Assembly (NCBI GenBank): GCA_002369515.1
Contig: DFFM01000012.1
Location: 46,128-87,572 of the forward strand
DNA from: Prevotella sp. UBA3776
GTDB taxonomy: Bacteria > Bacteroidota > Bacteroidia > Bacteroidales > Bacteroidaceae
DNA: 41,445 nt
Direction: 5' to 3'
Positions 24,742 through 33,673 of this stretch are shown piece by piece. Position 1 is the first letter of the stretch. The number at the start of each line of letters is the position of its first letter. The translations under genes and the position numbers were made by a program. Under the pieces are notes generated by a model. The model ran no database searches. It saw only the letters and a program-made list of their open reading frames with translations, and was not told the DNA's origin.

Positions 24742-25497
24742 TCAGACCAAGCCGTAGTTGGTGGCAAGGGCGAGGGCTTCGGTGATGTTTTGCACATCGA
24801 GCTTTTCGAAAATCTGGCGGCGGTAGAACTTCACGGTGTCGAACGAGCGGAGCATCTTCTCGGCTATCTCCTTCATAGTATAGCCTTGTGCCGAGAGCGT
24901 CAGAATCTGCTTTTCCTCGGGCTTCAGGGTGATGGTCTCGCGGCTCTTCCAGCGGTGGGCCTCCAAAGAGTACTCGCGCTTCTCGCCCGTATGAAACTGG
25001 AAGAACTCGATGTGTCCGGCCTCCTTGTGGGGCGAGAGCGAGACGGTGCAGAGGGCGAGCCAGACGCGGCCACCGTCGGTCATGGCAAGGGGCGTAATCT
25101 TGTGATTGACGAGTAGCAGGCGATTGCCGTTGGTGATGTGGAAGTCGTAGGACATCATGCACAGGCGGCGGTTCTCCACAGGTTCGTCGTAAAAGGCGCG
25201 GAAGCCGGAGCGGTTCAGTTCGGTCAGCATCGGCACTTCGTCCTCGGGCACATGGCTCAGGTAGAAGCCGTAGCCCATCCGGCGCACCTCGTCTGCAGTG
25301 TGGCCGCAGAGGAAAAGCGGATTGTCCGAGACGTAGAGGAAGTTCTTGCGGTAGTAGTCGATGATGTAGATGCTCTGGTAGGTGGTCTGTGCGAAAGCCT
25401 GCGCCGCCTCCACGTAAGGCTGCGCACGCTGGTAGTCGGCATCGGTGATGCCCTCCACGCGGTTCTCGTACATAAAGAAATCGTCTATCTGTGCCAT
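24742..25497 (-). CDS. PAS-domain LuxR-family transcriptional regulator
   Basis: A 251-residue cytoplasmic regulator. Residues about 30-170 fit a PAS-like sensor fold (SIYIIDYYRKNFLYVSDNPL, CGHTADEVRRMGYGFYLSHV). The C-terminal 65 residues are a LuxR/GerE helix-turn-helix (LKPEEKQILTLSAQGYTMKE, IAEKMLRSFDTVKFYRRQIF). A -7 element TACCTTTG at 25520-25527 (reverse strand) precedes the ATG at 25497 by about 23 bp. The gene is first in the reverse-strand block with the TPR-LuxR gene. The signal sensed by its PAS domain is unknown. It is the best local candidate for binding the twin palindromes at 22274. Confidence 0.85.
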   Translation of the reverse strand: MAQIDDFFMYENRVEGITDADYQRAQPYVEAAQAFAQTTYQSIYIIDYYRKNFLYVSDNPLFLCGHTADEVRRMGYGFYLSHVPEDEVPMLTELNRSGFRAFYDEPVENRRLCMMSYDFHITNGNRLLLVNHKITPLAMTDGGRVWLALCTVSLSPHKEAGHIEFFQFHTGEKREYSLEAHRWKSRETITLKPEEKQILTLSAQGYTMKEIAEKMLRSFDTVKFYRRQIFEKLDVQNITEALALATNYGLV

Positions 25498-25519
25498 ATT
25501 GCTTTTTCAAACTTGGATG

Positions 25520-25527
25520 CAAAGGTA
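25520..25527 (-). promoter_or_regulatory. -7 element (TACCTTTG) for the PAS-LuxR regulator
   Basis: An exact TAnnTTTG match on the reverse strand, giving a short leader of about 16 nt. A partial -33 (TTG) lies upstream at an imperfect spacing. Confidence 0.55.
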
Positions 25528-25642
25528 CGAATTTTATGCGAGACAAGGGAATGCTGAAGGATATTTCCTTAATTCTGGCTGATTCTCGATAAAGTTTTGT
25601 TCCTTTGCTGTCAAAAAGACAGACTATGTACAACCTTTTTTC

Positions 25643-25672
25643 GTAACTTTGCCATTCAAACGGCGAAGTTAC
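25643..25672 (+). promoter_or_regulatory. Hairpin with upstream promoter-like copy before glyA
   Basis: GTAACTTTGCC (25643-25653) pairs with GGCGAAGTTAC (25662-25672) with one wobble around an 8-nt loop. Its left arm contains TAACTTTG (25644-25651), the same word as the glyA -7 element 82 bp downstream, inside the same local context TTTTCGTAACTTTGC. It lacks a -33 TTTG at the right distance, so it may be a duplicated, non-working promoter or a second start site. Confidence 0.5.
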
Positions 25673-25702
25673 TCCGTCTCGGCAAAAAAAGAAATGGATT
25701 TC

Positions 25703-25733
25703 TTTGTTTTGCGCTCGACTTTTCGTAACTTTG
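25703..25733 (+). promoter_or_regulatory. Promoter of glyA
   Basis: TTTG at 25703-25706 and TAACTTTG at 25726-25733 are separated by exactly 19 bp, a textbook Bacteroidota promoter. Transcription should begin near 25739, giving a leader of about 58 nt before the ATG at 25797. Confidence 0.85.
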
Positions 25734-25796
25734 CACACAGATTGCAAAAAGAACCCCAAAAACATAACAAACCACACAAAAGACATTTTATTGGCT

Positions 25797-27077
25797 ATGA
25801 AAAGAGACCAAGAGGTGTTCGACCTCATCGAGCGCGAGCATCAACGCCAGCTGAAGGGCATTGAGCTCATTGCATCAGAGAATTTCGTAAGCGAACAGGT
25901 GATGGAAGCCATGGGCAGCTATCTTACAAACAAGTATGCCGAAGGCTATCCTGGCAAGCGCTACTATGGTGGTTGCCAGGTAGTGGACAAGGTGGAGCAA
26001 CTGGCCATCGACCGCGTATGCAAGCTGTTCGGCGCCGAATATGCCAACGTGCAGCCCCACTCGGGAGCACAGGCCAATGCTGCCGTGCTGCTGGCCGTTC
26101 TGAAACCAGGCGACACGTTCATGGGAATGAACCTGGACCATGGCGGCCATCTGAGCCACGGTTCGAGGGTGAACACGAGCGGCATCCTCTACAAGCCCGT
26201 GGGCTACAACCTGAACAGGGAGACGGGACGCGTGGATTACGACGAGATGGAGCAGCTGGCACTGGAACACAAGCCGAAGCTGATTATCGGCGGCGGATCT
26301 GCCTACAGTCGTGAATGGGACTACAAACGTATGCGCGAAATTGCAGACAAAGTGGGAGCCCTGCTGATGATCGACATGGCCCACCCCGCTGGTCTCATTG
26401 CCGCAGGGCTGCTGGACAACCCGGTGAAGTATGCGCACATCGTGACCTCCACCACCCACAAGACGCTGCGCGGCCCGCGCGGTGGCATCATTCTCATGGG
26501 CAAGGACTTTGAGAACCCATGGGGGCTGACCACTCCGAAGGGACAGGTGAAGATGATGAGCCAACTGCTCAACTCTGCCGTGTTCCCGGGACAGCAGGGC
26601 GGCCCGCTTGAACATGTCATCGCTGCCAAGGCCGTTGCCTTCGGAGAGGCGCTGCAGCCCGAGTTCAAGGAGTGGGCCAAGCAGGTGCAGAAGAATGCCA
26701 AGGTGCTGGCCGAGGAGCTGATGAAACGAGGATTCACCATTGTCAGCGGTGGAACGGACAACCACTCGATGCTGGTGGACCTGCGTTCGAAGTATCCGGA
26801 ACTGACAGGCAAGGTGGCGGAGAACGCACTGGTGGCCGCAGACATCACGGTGAACAAGAACATGGTGCCCTTCGACTCTCGCTCGGCTTTCCAAACTAGC
26901 GGCATCCGATTGGGAACACCCGCCATCACCACACGCGGCGCCAAAGAGGACTTGATGGTGCTGATTGCCGAACTGATAGAAGAGGTGCTCAATGCGCCCG
27001 AGGACGAGCAGGTGATAGCCAGCGTAAGACAGCGGGTGAACGAGAAAATGAAGGACTACCCCTTGTTTGCCTACTAA
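25797..27077 (+). CDS. glyA: Serine hydroxymethyltransferase
   Basis: A 426-residue PLP enzyme that interconverts serine and glycine with tetrahydrofolate. The opening ([20 protein letters not shown]), [10 protein letters not shown], and the PLP-lysine motif [14 protein letters not shown] with Lys222 are all present, as is the C-terminal [19 protein letters not shown]. The ATG at 25797 is chosen because the 31 upstream in-frame residues lie in the leader after the promoter at 25703. Its product and the glycine cleavage operon at 8700-15688 share glycine and methylene-tetrahydrofolate. A repeat element and a strong terminator follow. Length is normal for the family. Confidence 0.97.
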   Translation: MKRDQEVFDLIEREHQRQLKGIELIASENFVSEQVMEAMGSYLTNKYAEGYPGKRYYGGCQVVDKVEQLAIDRVCKLFGAEYANVQPHSGAQANAAVLLAVLKPGDTFMGMNLDHGGHLSHGSRVNTSGILYKPVGYNLNRETGRVDYDEMEQLALEHKPKLIIGGGSAYSREWDYKRMREIADKVGALLMIDMAHPAGLIAAGLLDNPVKYAHIVTSTTHKTLRGPRGGIILMGKDFENPWGLTTPKGQVKMMSQLLNSAVFPGQQGGPLEHVIAAKAVAFGEALQPEFKEWAKQVQKNAKVLAEELMKRGFTIVSGGTDNHSMLVDLRSKYPELTGKVAENALVAADITVNKNMVPFDSRSAFQTSGIRLGTPAITTRGAKEDLMVLIAELIEEVLNAPEDEQVIASVRQRVNEKMKDYPLFAY

Positions 27078-27103
27078 AAAAAGGATTTGGAATAAACTCT
27101 AAC

Positions 27104-27285
27104 TCAACTTTCGCATGTTAAGTAAACAAGGAGTTGCAAGGAGTTACAAGGAGTTTCAAGACATTAGTCTTTGCGCTGAGTCCTTCTGTTTTTGGGGAAA
27201 CACGGCACGAAGCTATTGTCTTGCAACTCCTTGAACTCCATGAACTCCTTGAACTCCAAAAAGTTGAGCGATAGCGAAACTTGAA
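27104..27285. repeat. Palindromic intergenic element, copy 2, with GGAGTT tandem arms
   Basis: Starts with TCAACTTTCGCATGT (27104-27118), identical to the start of the element at 5512. The left arm has three 10-bp units of type GGAGTTNCAA (27130-27159); the right arm (about 27221-27258) holds 9-bp units of type AACTCCTTG/AACTCCATG in the opposite sense, so the arms pair. It ends with AAAGTTGAGCGATAGCGAAA, related to the end of copy 1. Located between the glyA stop and its terminator hairpin. Confidence 0.75.
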
Positions 27286-27338
27286 AACTCCAAAGATACA
27301 AAAATGACCCCGAAAGGGGCTTGACAAGAACTCAACAG

Positions 27339-27383
27339 AAGGAGCGAAACTGTGGCAATTTTGCACAGTTTCGCTCCTTTTTT
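27339..27383 (+). terminator. Strong intrinsic terminator after glyA
   Basis: AAGGAGCGAAACTGTG (27339-27354) pairs perfectly with CACAGTTTCGCTCCTT (27364-27379) around a 9-nt loop, followed by a run of six T (27378-27383). A smaller CCCCGAAAGGGG tetraloop hairpin lies just before at 27308-27319. Confidence 0.9.
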
Positions 27384-27467
27384 GCAATGAAATTATTCTG
27401 TTTTTCCGAAAATGTGATTTAAAATACACAAAAATGGCACAAAACTAGAAATATCTGCACATTTTTT

Positions 27468-27498
27468 TTTGAAATGTGCATGAAAGTAATTACCTTTG
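27468..27498 (+). promoter_or_regulatory. Promoter of the first acyl-CoA synthetase gene
   Basis: TTTG at 27468-27471 and TACCTTTG at 27491-27498 are 19 bp apart. The predicted start near 27504 leaves a leader of about 18 nt before the ATG at 27522, which rules out starts upstream of it. Confidence 0.8.
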
Positions 27499-27521
27499 CA
27501 CAAAGTTTTTTAAATTGTGCA

Positions 27522-29180
27522 ATGAAAAATATCACAAGCTTCAATCACTATATACAACAAAGTATTATTGACAACTGGGACTACGATGCGCTGACCGACT
27601 ATCAGGGCGCCACGCTGCAATACAAGGACGTTGCGCGAAAAATAGAGAAGATGCACATCATGTTCAGAAGCAGCGACATTGGCAAAGGCGACAAAATAGC
27701 CATCTGCGGGCGCAACAGCGCACACTGGGCGGTGGCCTTTCTGGCCACACTGAGCTACGGAGCCGTGGCGGTGCCCATATTGCACGAGTTCAACGCCGAC
27801 CAGATACACAACATCGTGAACCACTCGGAGGCCAAGTTGCTCTTTACCGGCGACTACGTGGCCAAGGACATAAACCCCGAGGCCATGCCACAGTTGGAGG
27901 GCATCGTCTATCTGCCCGACTTCTCGTTGAGCCTCTCACGCTCGGAGAAACTCACCTATGCGCGCGAACATCTTAATGAAATGTTCGGCCACCAATATCC
28001 CAAGTATTTCAGAAAAGAACACGTCAGCTACCACGTGGATACCGAGGAGGAACTGGCGCTCATCAACTATACCAGCGGCACAACGGGATTCTCGAAGGGA
28101 GTGATGCTGCCCTACCGCTCCCTCACGGGCAACACCGAGTTCTGCCTTCGACGGCTAGGCAACCACCTGCCGAAGCACTGCTCGCTGCTGAGCATGCTGC
28201 CCATGGCCCACATGTATGGCATGGCCATAGAGTTTCTGTTCCCCTTCGTGTTTGGATGCCACACGTTCTTCCTGAACCGACTGCCCTCGCCGGCCATCAT
28301 CGCCCAGGCTTTGCAGGAAGTGAAGCCCTCGCTGGTGGTGGCAGTGCCCCTGATTGTGGAGAAAATCATTCGCAAAAGGGTGTTCCCAAAAGTTCAGAAC
28401 AACTTGGTGAGGCTGCTCATCAGCATGCCTGTGGTAAGCAAAAAGGTAAAGGCGCAGATTTGCACTCAGGTGTTCCAGGCATTCGGCGGCAACATGTACG
28501 AGGTGATTGTGGGAGGAGCTCCGCTCAACCAGGAGGTGGAGGCATTCCTCACAAGCATAGGGTTCCCGCTGACCGTTGGCTATGGCACAACGGAGTGTGC
28601 GCCGCTGATTTCGTACAGCGACTACCACGACTTTGTGAGCGGTTCGTGCGGTACGCCCGTCGATGACATGGAAGTGAGGATACAGAGCAACAACCCGCAA
28701 TACAAGGCGGGCGAGATAGTCACCCGAGGCAAGCACGTGATGCTGGGCTACTACAAGAACGAGGAGGCCACACGTCAGGTCATCGACAGCGAGGGGTGGT
28801 ACCACACGGGCGACACTGGAACAATGACAACCGACGGACACATCTTCATCCGCGGACGAATAAAGAACATGCTGCTCGGAGCCAACGGACAGAACATCTA
28901 TCCCGAGGAGATAGAGGACAAACTGGGATCGATGGCCCTGGTGAGCGAGTGCATCGTGGTGCAGCGCGAACAGAAACTTGTGGCGCTGGTACACCCCGAC
29001 TACGACGAGGCCAGAAACATGGGATTCAACGACGAGGAGCTGCAACACGTCATGGAACAGAACCGCAACGAGCTGAACAACCAGTTGCCGGCCTACTGCA
29101 AGATTGTGAACATAGAGCTGCGTAAGGACGAATTCCAGAAGACCCCAAAGAAAAGCATCAAGCGCTACCTTTACAGTTAA
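27522..29180 (+). CDS. AMP-forming acyl-CoA synthetase (long-chain fatty acid type), copy 1
   Basis: A 552-residue adenylate-forming enzyme that activates a carboxylic acid with ATP and joins it to CoA; similarity in layout is to long-chain fatty acid ligases. Motifs: the P-loop-like YTSGTTGFSKGVM (about 184-196), the YGTTECAP motif (about 353-360), GWYHTGDTGTM, and IKNMLLGANGQNIYPEEIED with the C-terminal domain hinge. The catalytic lysine is likely in the final KTPKKSIKRYLYS. The ATG at 27522 is chosen from the promoter position and from alignment with the tandem paralogue. There is no signal peptide. It is 115 bp upstream of the paralogue at 29296. Substrate not known. Confidence 0.85.
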   Translation: MKNITSFNHYIQQSIIDNWDYDALTDYQGATLQYKDVARKIEKMHIMFRSSDIGKGDKIAICGRNSAHWAVAFLATLSYGAVAVPILHEFNADQIHNIVNHSEAKLLFTGDYVAKDINPEAMPQLEGIVYLPDFSLSLSRSEKLTYAREHLNEMFGHQYPKYFRKEHVSYHVDTEEELALINYTSGTTGFSKGVMLPYRSLTGNTEFCLRRLGNHLPKHCSLLSMLPMAHMYGMAIEFLFPFVFGCHTFFLNRLPSPAIIAQALQEVKPSLVVAVPLIVEKIIRKRVFPKVQNNLVRLLISMPVVSKKVKAQICTQVFQAFGGNMYEVIVGGAPLNQEVEAFLTSIGFPLTVGYGTTECAPLISYSDYHDFVSGSCGTPVDDMEVRIQSNNPQYKAGEIVTRGKHVMLGYYKNEEATRQVIDSEGWYHTGDTGTMTTDGHIFIRGRIKNMLLGANGQNIYPEEIEDKLGSMALVSECIVVQREQKLVALVHPDYDEARNMGFNDEELQHVMEQNRNELNNQLPAYCKIVNIELRKDEFQKTPKKSIKRYLYS

Positions 29181-29295
29181 AGAATAAGGAACGCGCGCAA
29201 TACAACAAGCCAATTCGCATCAGCGCTAGGCTTTGCCTTCCAAAGAAAGAGAAAACAAACAAAAACATCATAACTAACCCCTAAAAAACATCGGT

Positions 29296-30960
29296 ATGGA
29301 AATACCCAGCTTTAACGCCATCATCGAGAAGAGCATCATAGACAACTGGAATCTGGATGCACTGACCGACTACAAGGGAGCTACACTGCAATATCACGAT
29401 GTTGCAAGAAAAATAGAGAAACTGCACATTATGTTTGAGAACTCGGGCGTTGAGAAGGGCGACAAAATCGCCCTTTGCGGACGCAACAGCGCCAATTGGG
29501 CGGTGGCCTTCCTGGCCACGCTGACCTATGGTGCCGTGGCTGTGCCCATCTTGCACGAGTTCACACCCGACCAGGTACACAACATCGTGAACCATTCGGA
29601 TGCCAAGTTGCTCTTCGTGGGCGACATCGTGGCCACTACCATCGACGCCACCAAGATGCCGGCCCTGGAGGGCATCATCTATATTCCCGACTATTCGCTC
29701 GTCATTTCGCGCACCGACAAACTCACCTACGCCCGCGAACATCTGAACGAGATTTTCGGACAACGATACCCCAAGTATTTCCGGGCCGAGCACGTCCACT
29801 ACTACCGCGAGGCCAACGGCGACGAACTGGCCATGATCAACTACACCAGCGGCACCACAGGATTCTCGAAGGGAGTCATGGTGCCCTACCGCGCCATCTG
29901 GAGCAACTACGACTTCGCCGAGGATGTGCTGGGTAAAACCATCAAGCGCGGCGACAACGTAATCAGCATCCTGCCCATGGCCCACATGTACGGCATGGCT
30001 TTCGAGTTCACCTTCGAGTTCATGCACGGATGCCATGTGTTCTTCCTCACAAGGGTGCCTTCGCCGGCCATCATCGCACAGGCGTTTGCCGACGTCAAAC
30101 CCGCCATCATCATTGCCGTGCCACTGGTAATCGAAAAAATCATACGCAAGAAGGTGTTCCCCAAGATACAGAACAACCGCATGAGGCTCTTGCTCAACAT
30201 GCCCGTCATCAACAAGAAGGTGCAGGAGAAGATTTGCGAGCAGGTGGTGCAGGCCTTCGGCGGACGGTTCTACGAAGTCATCATCGGCGGAGCGGCCTTC
30301 AACCAAGAAGTGGAACAGTTCCTCCACCGCATCAACTTCCCCTACACCGTGGGCTACGGAGCCACTGAGTGCGCCCCCATCATCTGCTACGCCGACTACA
30401 AGACGTTTGCACCGGGGTCGTGTGGAAGGGCCGCCCTGCACATGGAGGTGAAAATCGATTCGCCCGACCCGGCCAACGTGCCCGGAGAAATACTGGCACG
30501 GGGCCTCAACGTCATGTTGGGCTACTACAAGAACGAGGAGGCCACGCAGCAGACCATCGACAAGGACGGATGGTACCACACGGGCGACTTGGGAACCATG
30601 GACTATTTGGGCAACGTGTTCATAAAAGGACGCTCGAAGAACATGCTCCTCAGTGCCAACGGACAGAACATCTATCCTGAGGAGATTGAAGACAAGCTCA
30701 ACTCGATGGCCATGGTGGTGGAAAGCGTGGTCATACAGAAGGAGGACAAGCTCGTGGCGCTCATCTATCCCGACTACGACGAGGCGAAGAACATTGGGCT
30801 CTCCAACGATGACCTGCTGAAAATCATGGAGCAGAACCGGCAGGAAATCAATCAGAATCTGCCTGCATACAGCAAAATATCGGCCATCAAACTGCAAAAA
30901 GAGGAATTTGCCAAAACACCCAAGAAGAGCATCAAGCGTTTCCTCTACCAGGATGCGTAA
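29296..30960 (+). CDS. AMP-forming acyl-CoA synthetase (long-chain fatty acid type), copy 2
   Basis: A 554-residue paralogue of the preceding gene, alignable from SIIDNW to KTPKKSIKRFLY with very few gaps. The same motifs are present: YTSGTTGFSKGVM, YGATECAP, GWYHTGDLGTM, KNMLLSANGQNIYPEEIEDK. The two differ in several acyl-pocket regions, for example RAIWSNYDFAEDVLGK here against RSLTGNTEFCLRRLGN in copy 1, so they may prefer different acids. The gap between them holds no exact promoter (TAGGCTTTG at 29227 is off by one), so co-transcription with copy 1 is likely. A strong terminator follows at 31010. Confidence 0.85.
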   Translation: MEIPSFNAIIEKSIIDNWNLDALTDYKGATLQYHDVARKIEKLHIMFENSGVEKGDKIALCGRNSANWAVAFLATLTYGAVAVPILHEFTPDQVHNIVNHSDAKLLFVGDIVATTIDATKMPALEGIIYIPDYSLVISRTDKLTYAREHLNEIFGQRYPKYFRAEHVHYYREANGDELAMINYTSGTTGFSKGVMVPYRAIWSNYDFAEDVLGKTIKRGDNVISILPMAHMYGMAFEFTFEFMHGCHVFFLTRVPSPAIIAQAFADVKPAIIIAVPLVIEKIIRKKVFPKIQNNRMRLLLNMPVINKKVQEKICEQVVQAFGGRFYEVIIGGAAFNQEVEQFLHRINFPYTVGYGATECAPIICYADYKTFAPGSCGRAALHMEVKIDSPDPANVPGEILARGLNVMLGYYKNEEATQQTIDKDGWYHTGDLGTMDYLGNVFIKGRSKNMLLSANGQNIYPEEIEDKLNSMAMVVESVVIQKEDKLVALIYPDYDEAKNIGLSNDDLLKIMEQNRQEINQNLPAYSKISAIKLQKEEFAKTPKKSIKRFLYQDA

Positions 30961-31009
30961 GAAGCGGCCGAAAAATCCACATCCGTCACACCAAGAACTT
31001 TACATAACG

Positions 31010-31047
31010 AAGGCACCAACTCGGGAACTTCCCTGAGTTGGTGCCTT
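31010..31047. terminator. Strong hairpin between the second synthetase and the Crp/Fnr gene
   Basis: AAGGCACCAACTC (31010-31022) pairs perfectly with GAGTTGGTGCCTT (31035-31047); GGGAA/TTCCC continues the stem inside. It lies between convergent genes and can serve both directions. Confidence 0.85.
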
Positions 31048-31108
31048 GCTTATTGTCTTCATGCTGACGGTTGCAGGGGCAATGCCTCCTGCCGGAAAGA
31101 GCCTTCCG

Positions 31109-31708
31109 TCAGTCGTTCAGAGTGGTGGAGCGCACTCGGCTGAGCGTTTCGGGCGTCATCTGCAAGTAGCTGGCTATATAGACCAGTGGTGAGCGCAGGA
31201 TGACCTGCGGCGAGAGCTTGCACATCTTCTTGTAACGGTCCTGTGCCGACTCGAAGCGCACCAGGTCAGCATGCACCTGGCTCAGTATGAGCGACTCCTC
31301 GAGAATCTTTCGATAGAGTATCTGGATGTTCACGTTGTGGAGGGCCACCTCTTCCAGGCGGCGCTTGGGCAGACAATAAACCATGGTGTTCTCCAGTGCC
31401 TCGATTTGCAGATGCGTGGGTTCCTCGCGGAACAGACTCTCTATGCACATGAAGATGTTGCCCTCAACGGCCATGTATTCGGTCACTTCCTTGCCGTTCT
31501 TGAAATAGAACTGGCGCACCATGCCCTTCTCCACGTAGTAAATGTTGCGGCAGATGTCGCCTTCCTTCAAAATCATTTCTCCTTTTGCAAACTTCATCGG
31601 CACGAGCACACTCTCCAGAATGTCAAGCTCGTCGTGTGTCATGGTGCTGTATTTTCTGGCCAGTTCCCTGGCCACGTCGCGGGGGGTAGTGGTAAGCAAT
31701 TCTTTCAT
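31109..31708 (-). CDS. Crp/Fnr-family transcriptional regulator
   Basis: A 199-residue protein with an N-terminal cyclic-nucleotide-binding-like fold (about 20-130: FAKGEMILKEGDICRNIYYV, GNIFMCIESLFREEPTHLQI) and a short C-terminal region ending YIASYLQMTPETLSRVRS, the winged-helix part found in small Bacteroidota Crp/Fnr members. There is no cysteine cluster for an iron-sulfur centre of the Fnr kind, and the effector is unknown. The ATG at 31708 is preceded by AAAGGAAGGAACAG, an unusual Shine-Dalgarno-like purine run for this phylum. Upstream in-frame residues are a frame shadow of lepA. It follows lepA by 83 bp. Confidence 0.8.
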   Translation of the reverse strand: MKELLTTTPRDVARELARKYSTMTHDELDILESVLVPMKFAKGEMILKEGDICRNIYYVEKGMVRQFYFKNGKEVTEYMAVEGNIFMCIESLFREEPTHLQIEALENTMVYCLPKRRLEEVALHNVNIQILYRKILEESLILSQVHADLVRFESAQDRYKKMCKLSPQVILRSPLVYIASYLQMTPETLSRVRSTTLND

Positions 31709-31791
31709 TTCTGTTCCTTCCTTTCTGATGGTAGTTTTTCGTTGTTTTATCGGTGTGTGTGTGTTCTTGAATCGCTGGACGTATGACTGGA

Positions 31792-33573
31792 TTAGTCCAA
31801 TTTGAGTACTGCCAGGAATGCCTTCTGGGGCACTTCCACGTTGCCTATCTGTTTCATGCGTTTCTTGCCTCGCTTCTGTTTCTCCAGCAGTTTGCGCTTG
31901 CGGCTCACGTCGCCACCATAACACTTGGCCGTCACGTCCTTGCGCACCTGCTTCACCGTTTCGCGGGCCACAATCTTGGCACCGATGGCAGCCTGGATGG
32001 CAATGTCGAACTGTTGACGCGGAATGAGTTCCTTCAGTTTCTCGCACATGCGGCGCCCGAAGGTCACGGCATTGTCCTGATGGGTGAGCGTAGAGAGGGC
32101 ATCCACAGGTTCGCCGTTGAGCAGGATGTCGAGCTTGATGAGCTTCGAGGGCCGGAACGAGTCGATGTGATAGTCGAACGAGGCGTAGCCCTTCGAGATG
32201 CTCTTCAGCTTGTCGTAAAAGTCGATGACTATTTCGCCCAAGGGCAGCATGAAGTGCAGTTCCACGCGGTTGCCGCTCACATAGTCCTGGTTGATGAGCT
32301 CGCCGCGCTTGTCGAGACAGAGGGTCATGATGGGGCCAATGTAGTTGGCGTCAGTGATGATCGAAGCCCGTATGTAGGGTTCCTCAATGTGGTCTATCAT
32401 GGTCTGCTCGGGCAGTCCCGACGGATTGTGTACCTCCATGGAGTGGCCCTGCTTGTCGTAAACCTGATAGGAGACGTTGGGCACGGTGGTGATGACGTCC
32501 ATGTTGAACTCGCGGTCGAGCCGCTCCTGGACAATCTCCATGTGCAAAAGCCCCAGAAATCCGCAGCGGAAACCAAACCCCAACGCCACCGACGACTCTG
32601 GCGTGAAGGTGAGGGCGGCGTCGTTGAGCTGCAGTTTTTCCAGCGATGCCCGAAGGTTCTCATAGTCGGTGGGGTCGATGGGATAGACACCGGCAAACAC
32701 CATGGGCTTGACCTCCTGAAAACCATCGATGGCCTGGCTGCAGGGGCGCGCCACGTGGGTGATGGTGTCGCCCACCTTCACCTCCTTCGAGTCCTTGATG
32801 CCGCTGATGATGTAGCCCACGTCGCCCGTGCTGAGTTCCTTGCGCGGAATCATGTCCATCTTGAGCACACCCACCTCGTCGGCATCATACTCCATGCCGG
32901 TGTTGAAGAACTTCACCTTGTCGCCCTTGCGTATGGTGCCGTTCTCAATCTTGAAGTAGGCAATGATGCCACGGAACGAGTTGAACACCGAGTCGAAGAT
33001 CAAGGCCTGCAACGGAGCCTTCGGATCGCCCTTGGGATGGGGAATGCGCGTCACTACGGCATGCAGAATCTGCTCAACGCCTTCGCCCGTCTTTCCGCTG
33101 GCACGGATGATGTCGGCACGGTCGCATCCAATGAGGTCGATGATTTCGTCCTCCACCTCGTCGGGCATGGCACTGGGCATGTCTATCTTGTTGATGACGG
33201 GAATAATCTCCAAATTGTTGTCGATGGCCATGTAGAGGTTCGATATGGTCTGCGCCTGTACGCCCTGCGTGGCATCGACCACCAAGATGGCACCCTCGCA
33301 GGCGGCAATGCTTCGCGACACCTCGTATGAGAAGTCAACGTGGCCCGGAGTGTCAATCAGGTTGAGTATGTATTTCTCGCCGCCCTCGGCATATTCCATC
33401 TGGATGGCGTGGCTCTTGATGGTGATGCCGCGCTCTTTCTCCAAATCCATGTCGTCAAGCATCTGGCCCTCGGTAATCTGAATGGTTTTGGTGTATTCCA
33501 GCAGCCGGTCGGCAATGGTCGATTTGCCATGGTCGATGTGGGCGATGATACAGAAATTTCGGATATTATTCAT
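31792..33573 (-). CDS. lepA: Elongation factor 4 (back-translocase)
   Basis: A 593-residue translational GTPase that remodels stalled or mis-translocated ribosomes. G motifs are clear: the P-loop [25 protein letters not shown] (G3) and NKIDMPSA (G4). Domains II and III follow, and the LepA-specific C-terminal domain ends in [20 protein letters not shown]. The ATG at 33573 is chosen over a TTG two codons upstream. A -7 element TAATTTTG lies at 33596-33603 on the reverse strand. The neighbouring small lipoprotein gene is divergent, starting 101 bp away. Confidence 0.96.
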   Translation of the reverse strand: MNNIRNFCIIAHIDHGKSTIADRLLEYTKTIQITEGQMLDDMDLEKERGITIKSHAIQMEYAEGGEKYILNLIDTPGHVDFSYEVSRSIAACEGAILVVDATQGVQAQTISNLYMAIDNNLEIIPVINKIDMPSAMPDEVEDEIIDLIGCDRADIIRASGKTGEGVEQILHAVVTRIPHPKGDPKAPLQALIFDSVFNSFRGIIAYFKIENGTIRKGDKVKFFNTGMEYDADEVGVLKMDMIPRKELSTGDVGYIISGIKDSKEVKVGDTITHVARPCSQAIDGFQEVKPMVFAGVYPIDPTDYENLRASLEKLQLNDAALTFTPESSVALGFGFRCGFLGLLHMEIVQERLDREFNMDVITTVPNVSYQVYDKQGHSMEVHNPSGLPEQTMIDHIEEPYIRASIITDANYIGPIMTLCLDKRGELINQDYVSGNRVELHFMLPLGEIVIDFYDKLKSISKGYASFDYHIDSFRPSKLIKLDILLNGEPVDALSTLTHQDNAVTFGRRMCEKLKELIPRQQFDIAIQAAIGAKIVARETVKQVRKDVTAKCYGGDVSRKRKLLEKQKRGKKRMKQIGNVEVPQKAFLAVLKLD

Positions 33574-33595
33574 GAACAATCTTCTTTTAAGGATA

Positions 33596-33603
33596 CAAAA
33601 TTA
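33596..33603 (-). promoter_or_regulatory. -7 element (TAATTTTG) for lepA
   Basis: Exact TAnnTTTG match on the reverse strand, 23 bp before the ATG. No TTTG at the best spacing. Confidence 0.5.
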
Positions 33604-33646
33604 CAAAAAAAACGGAGAAAAACGCAACAAATACGAATAATATGAT

Positions 33647-33654
33647 TATTTTTG
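33647..33654 (+). promoter_or_regulatory. -7 element (TATTTTTG) for the twin lipoprotein genes
   Basis: Exact TAnnTTTG match on the forward strand, 20 bp before the ATG at 33674, divergent from the lepA promoter. Confidence 0.55.
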
Positions 33655-33673
33655 CACAAAAAACATACTTATT

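Noticed and set aside
24689..25828. 379-codon frame overlapping the PAS-LuxR gene on the same strand
   Set aside because: Its C-terminal two thirds are rich in Arg, Pro and His, a frame-shifted reading of the regulator, and its start lies beyond the regulator's promoter.
31709..32047. N-terminal extension of the Crp/Fnr gene into lepA
   Set aside because: The added 113 residues are a shifted reading of lepA; the ATG at 31708 has a purine-rich ribosome site and gives the normal family length.
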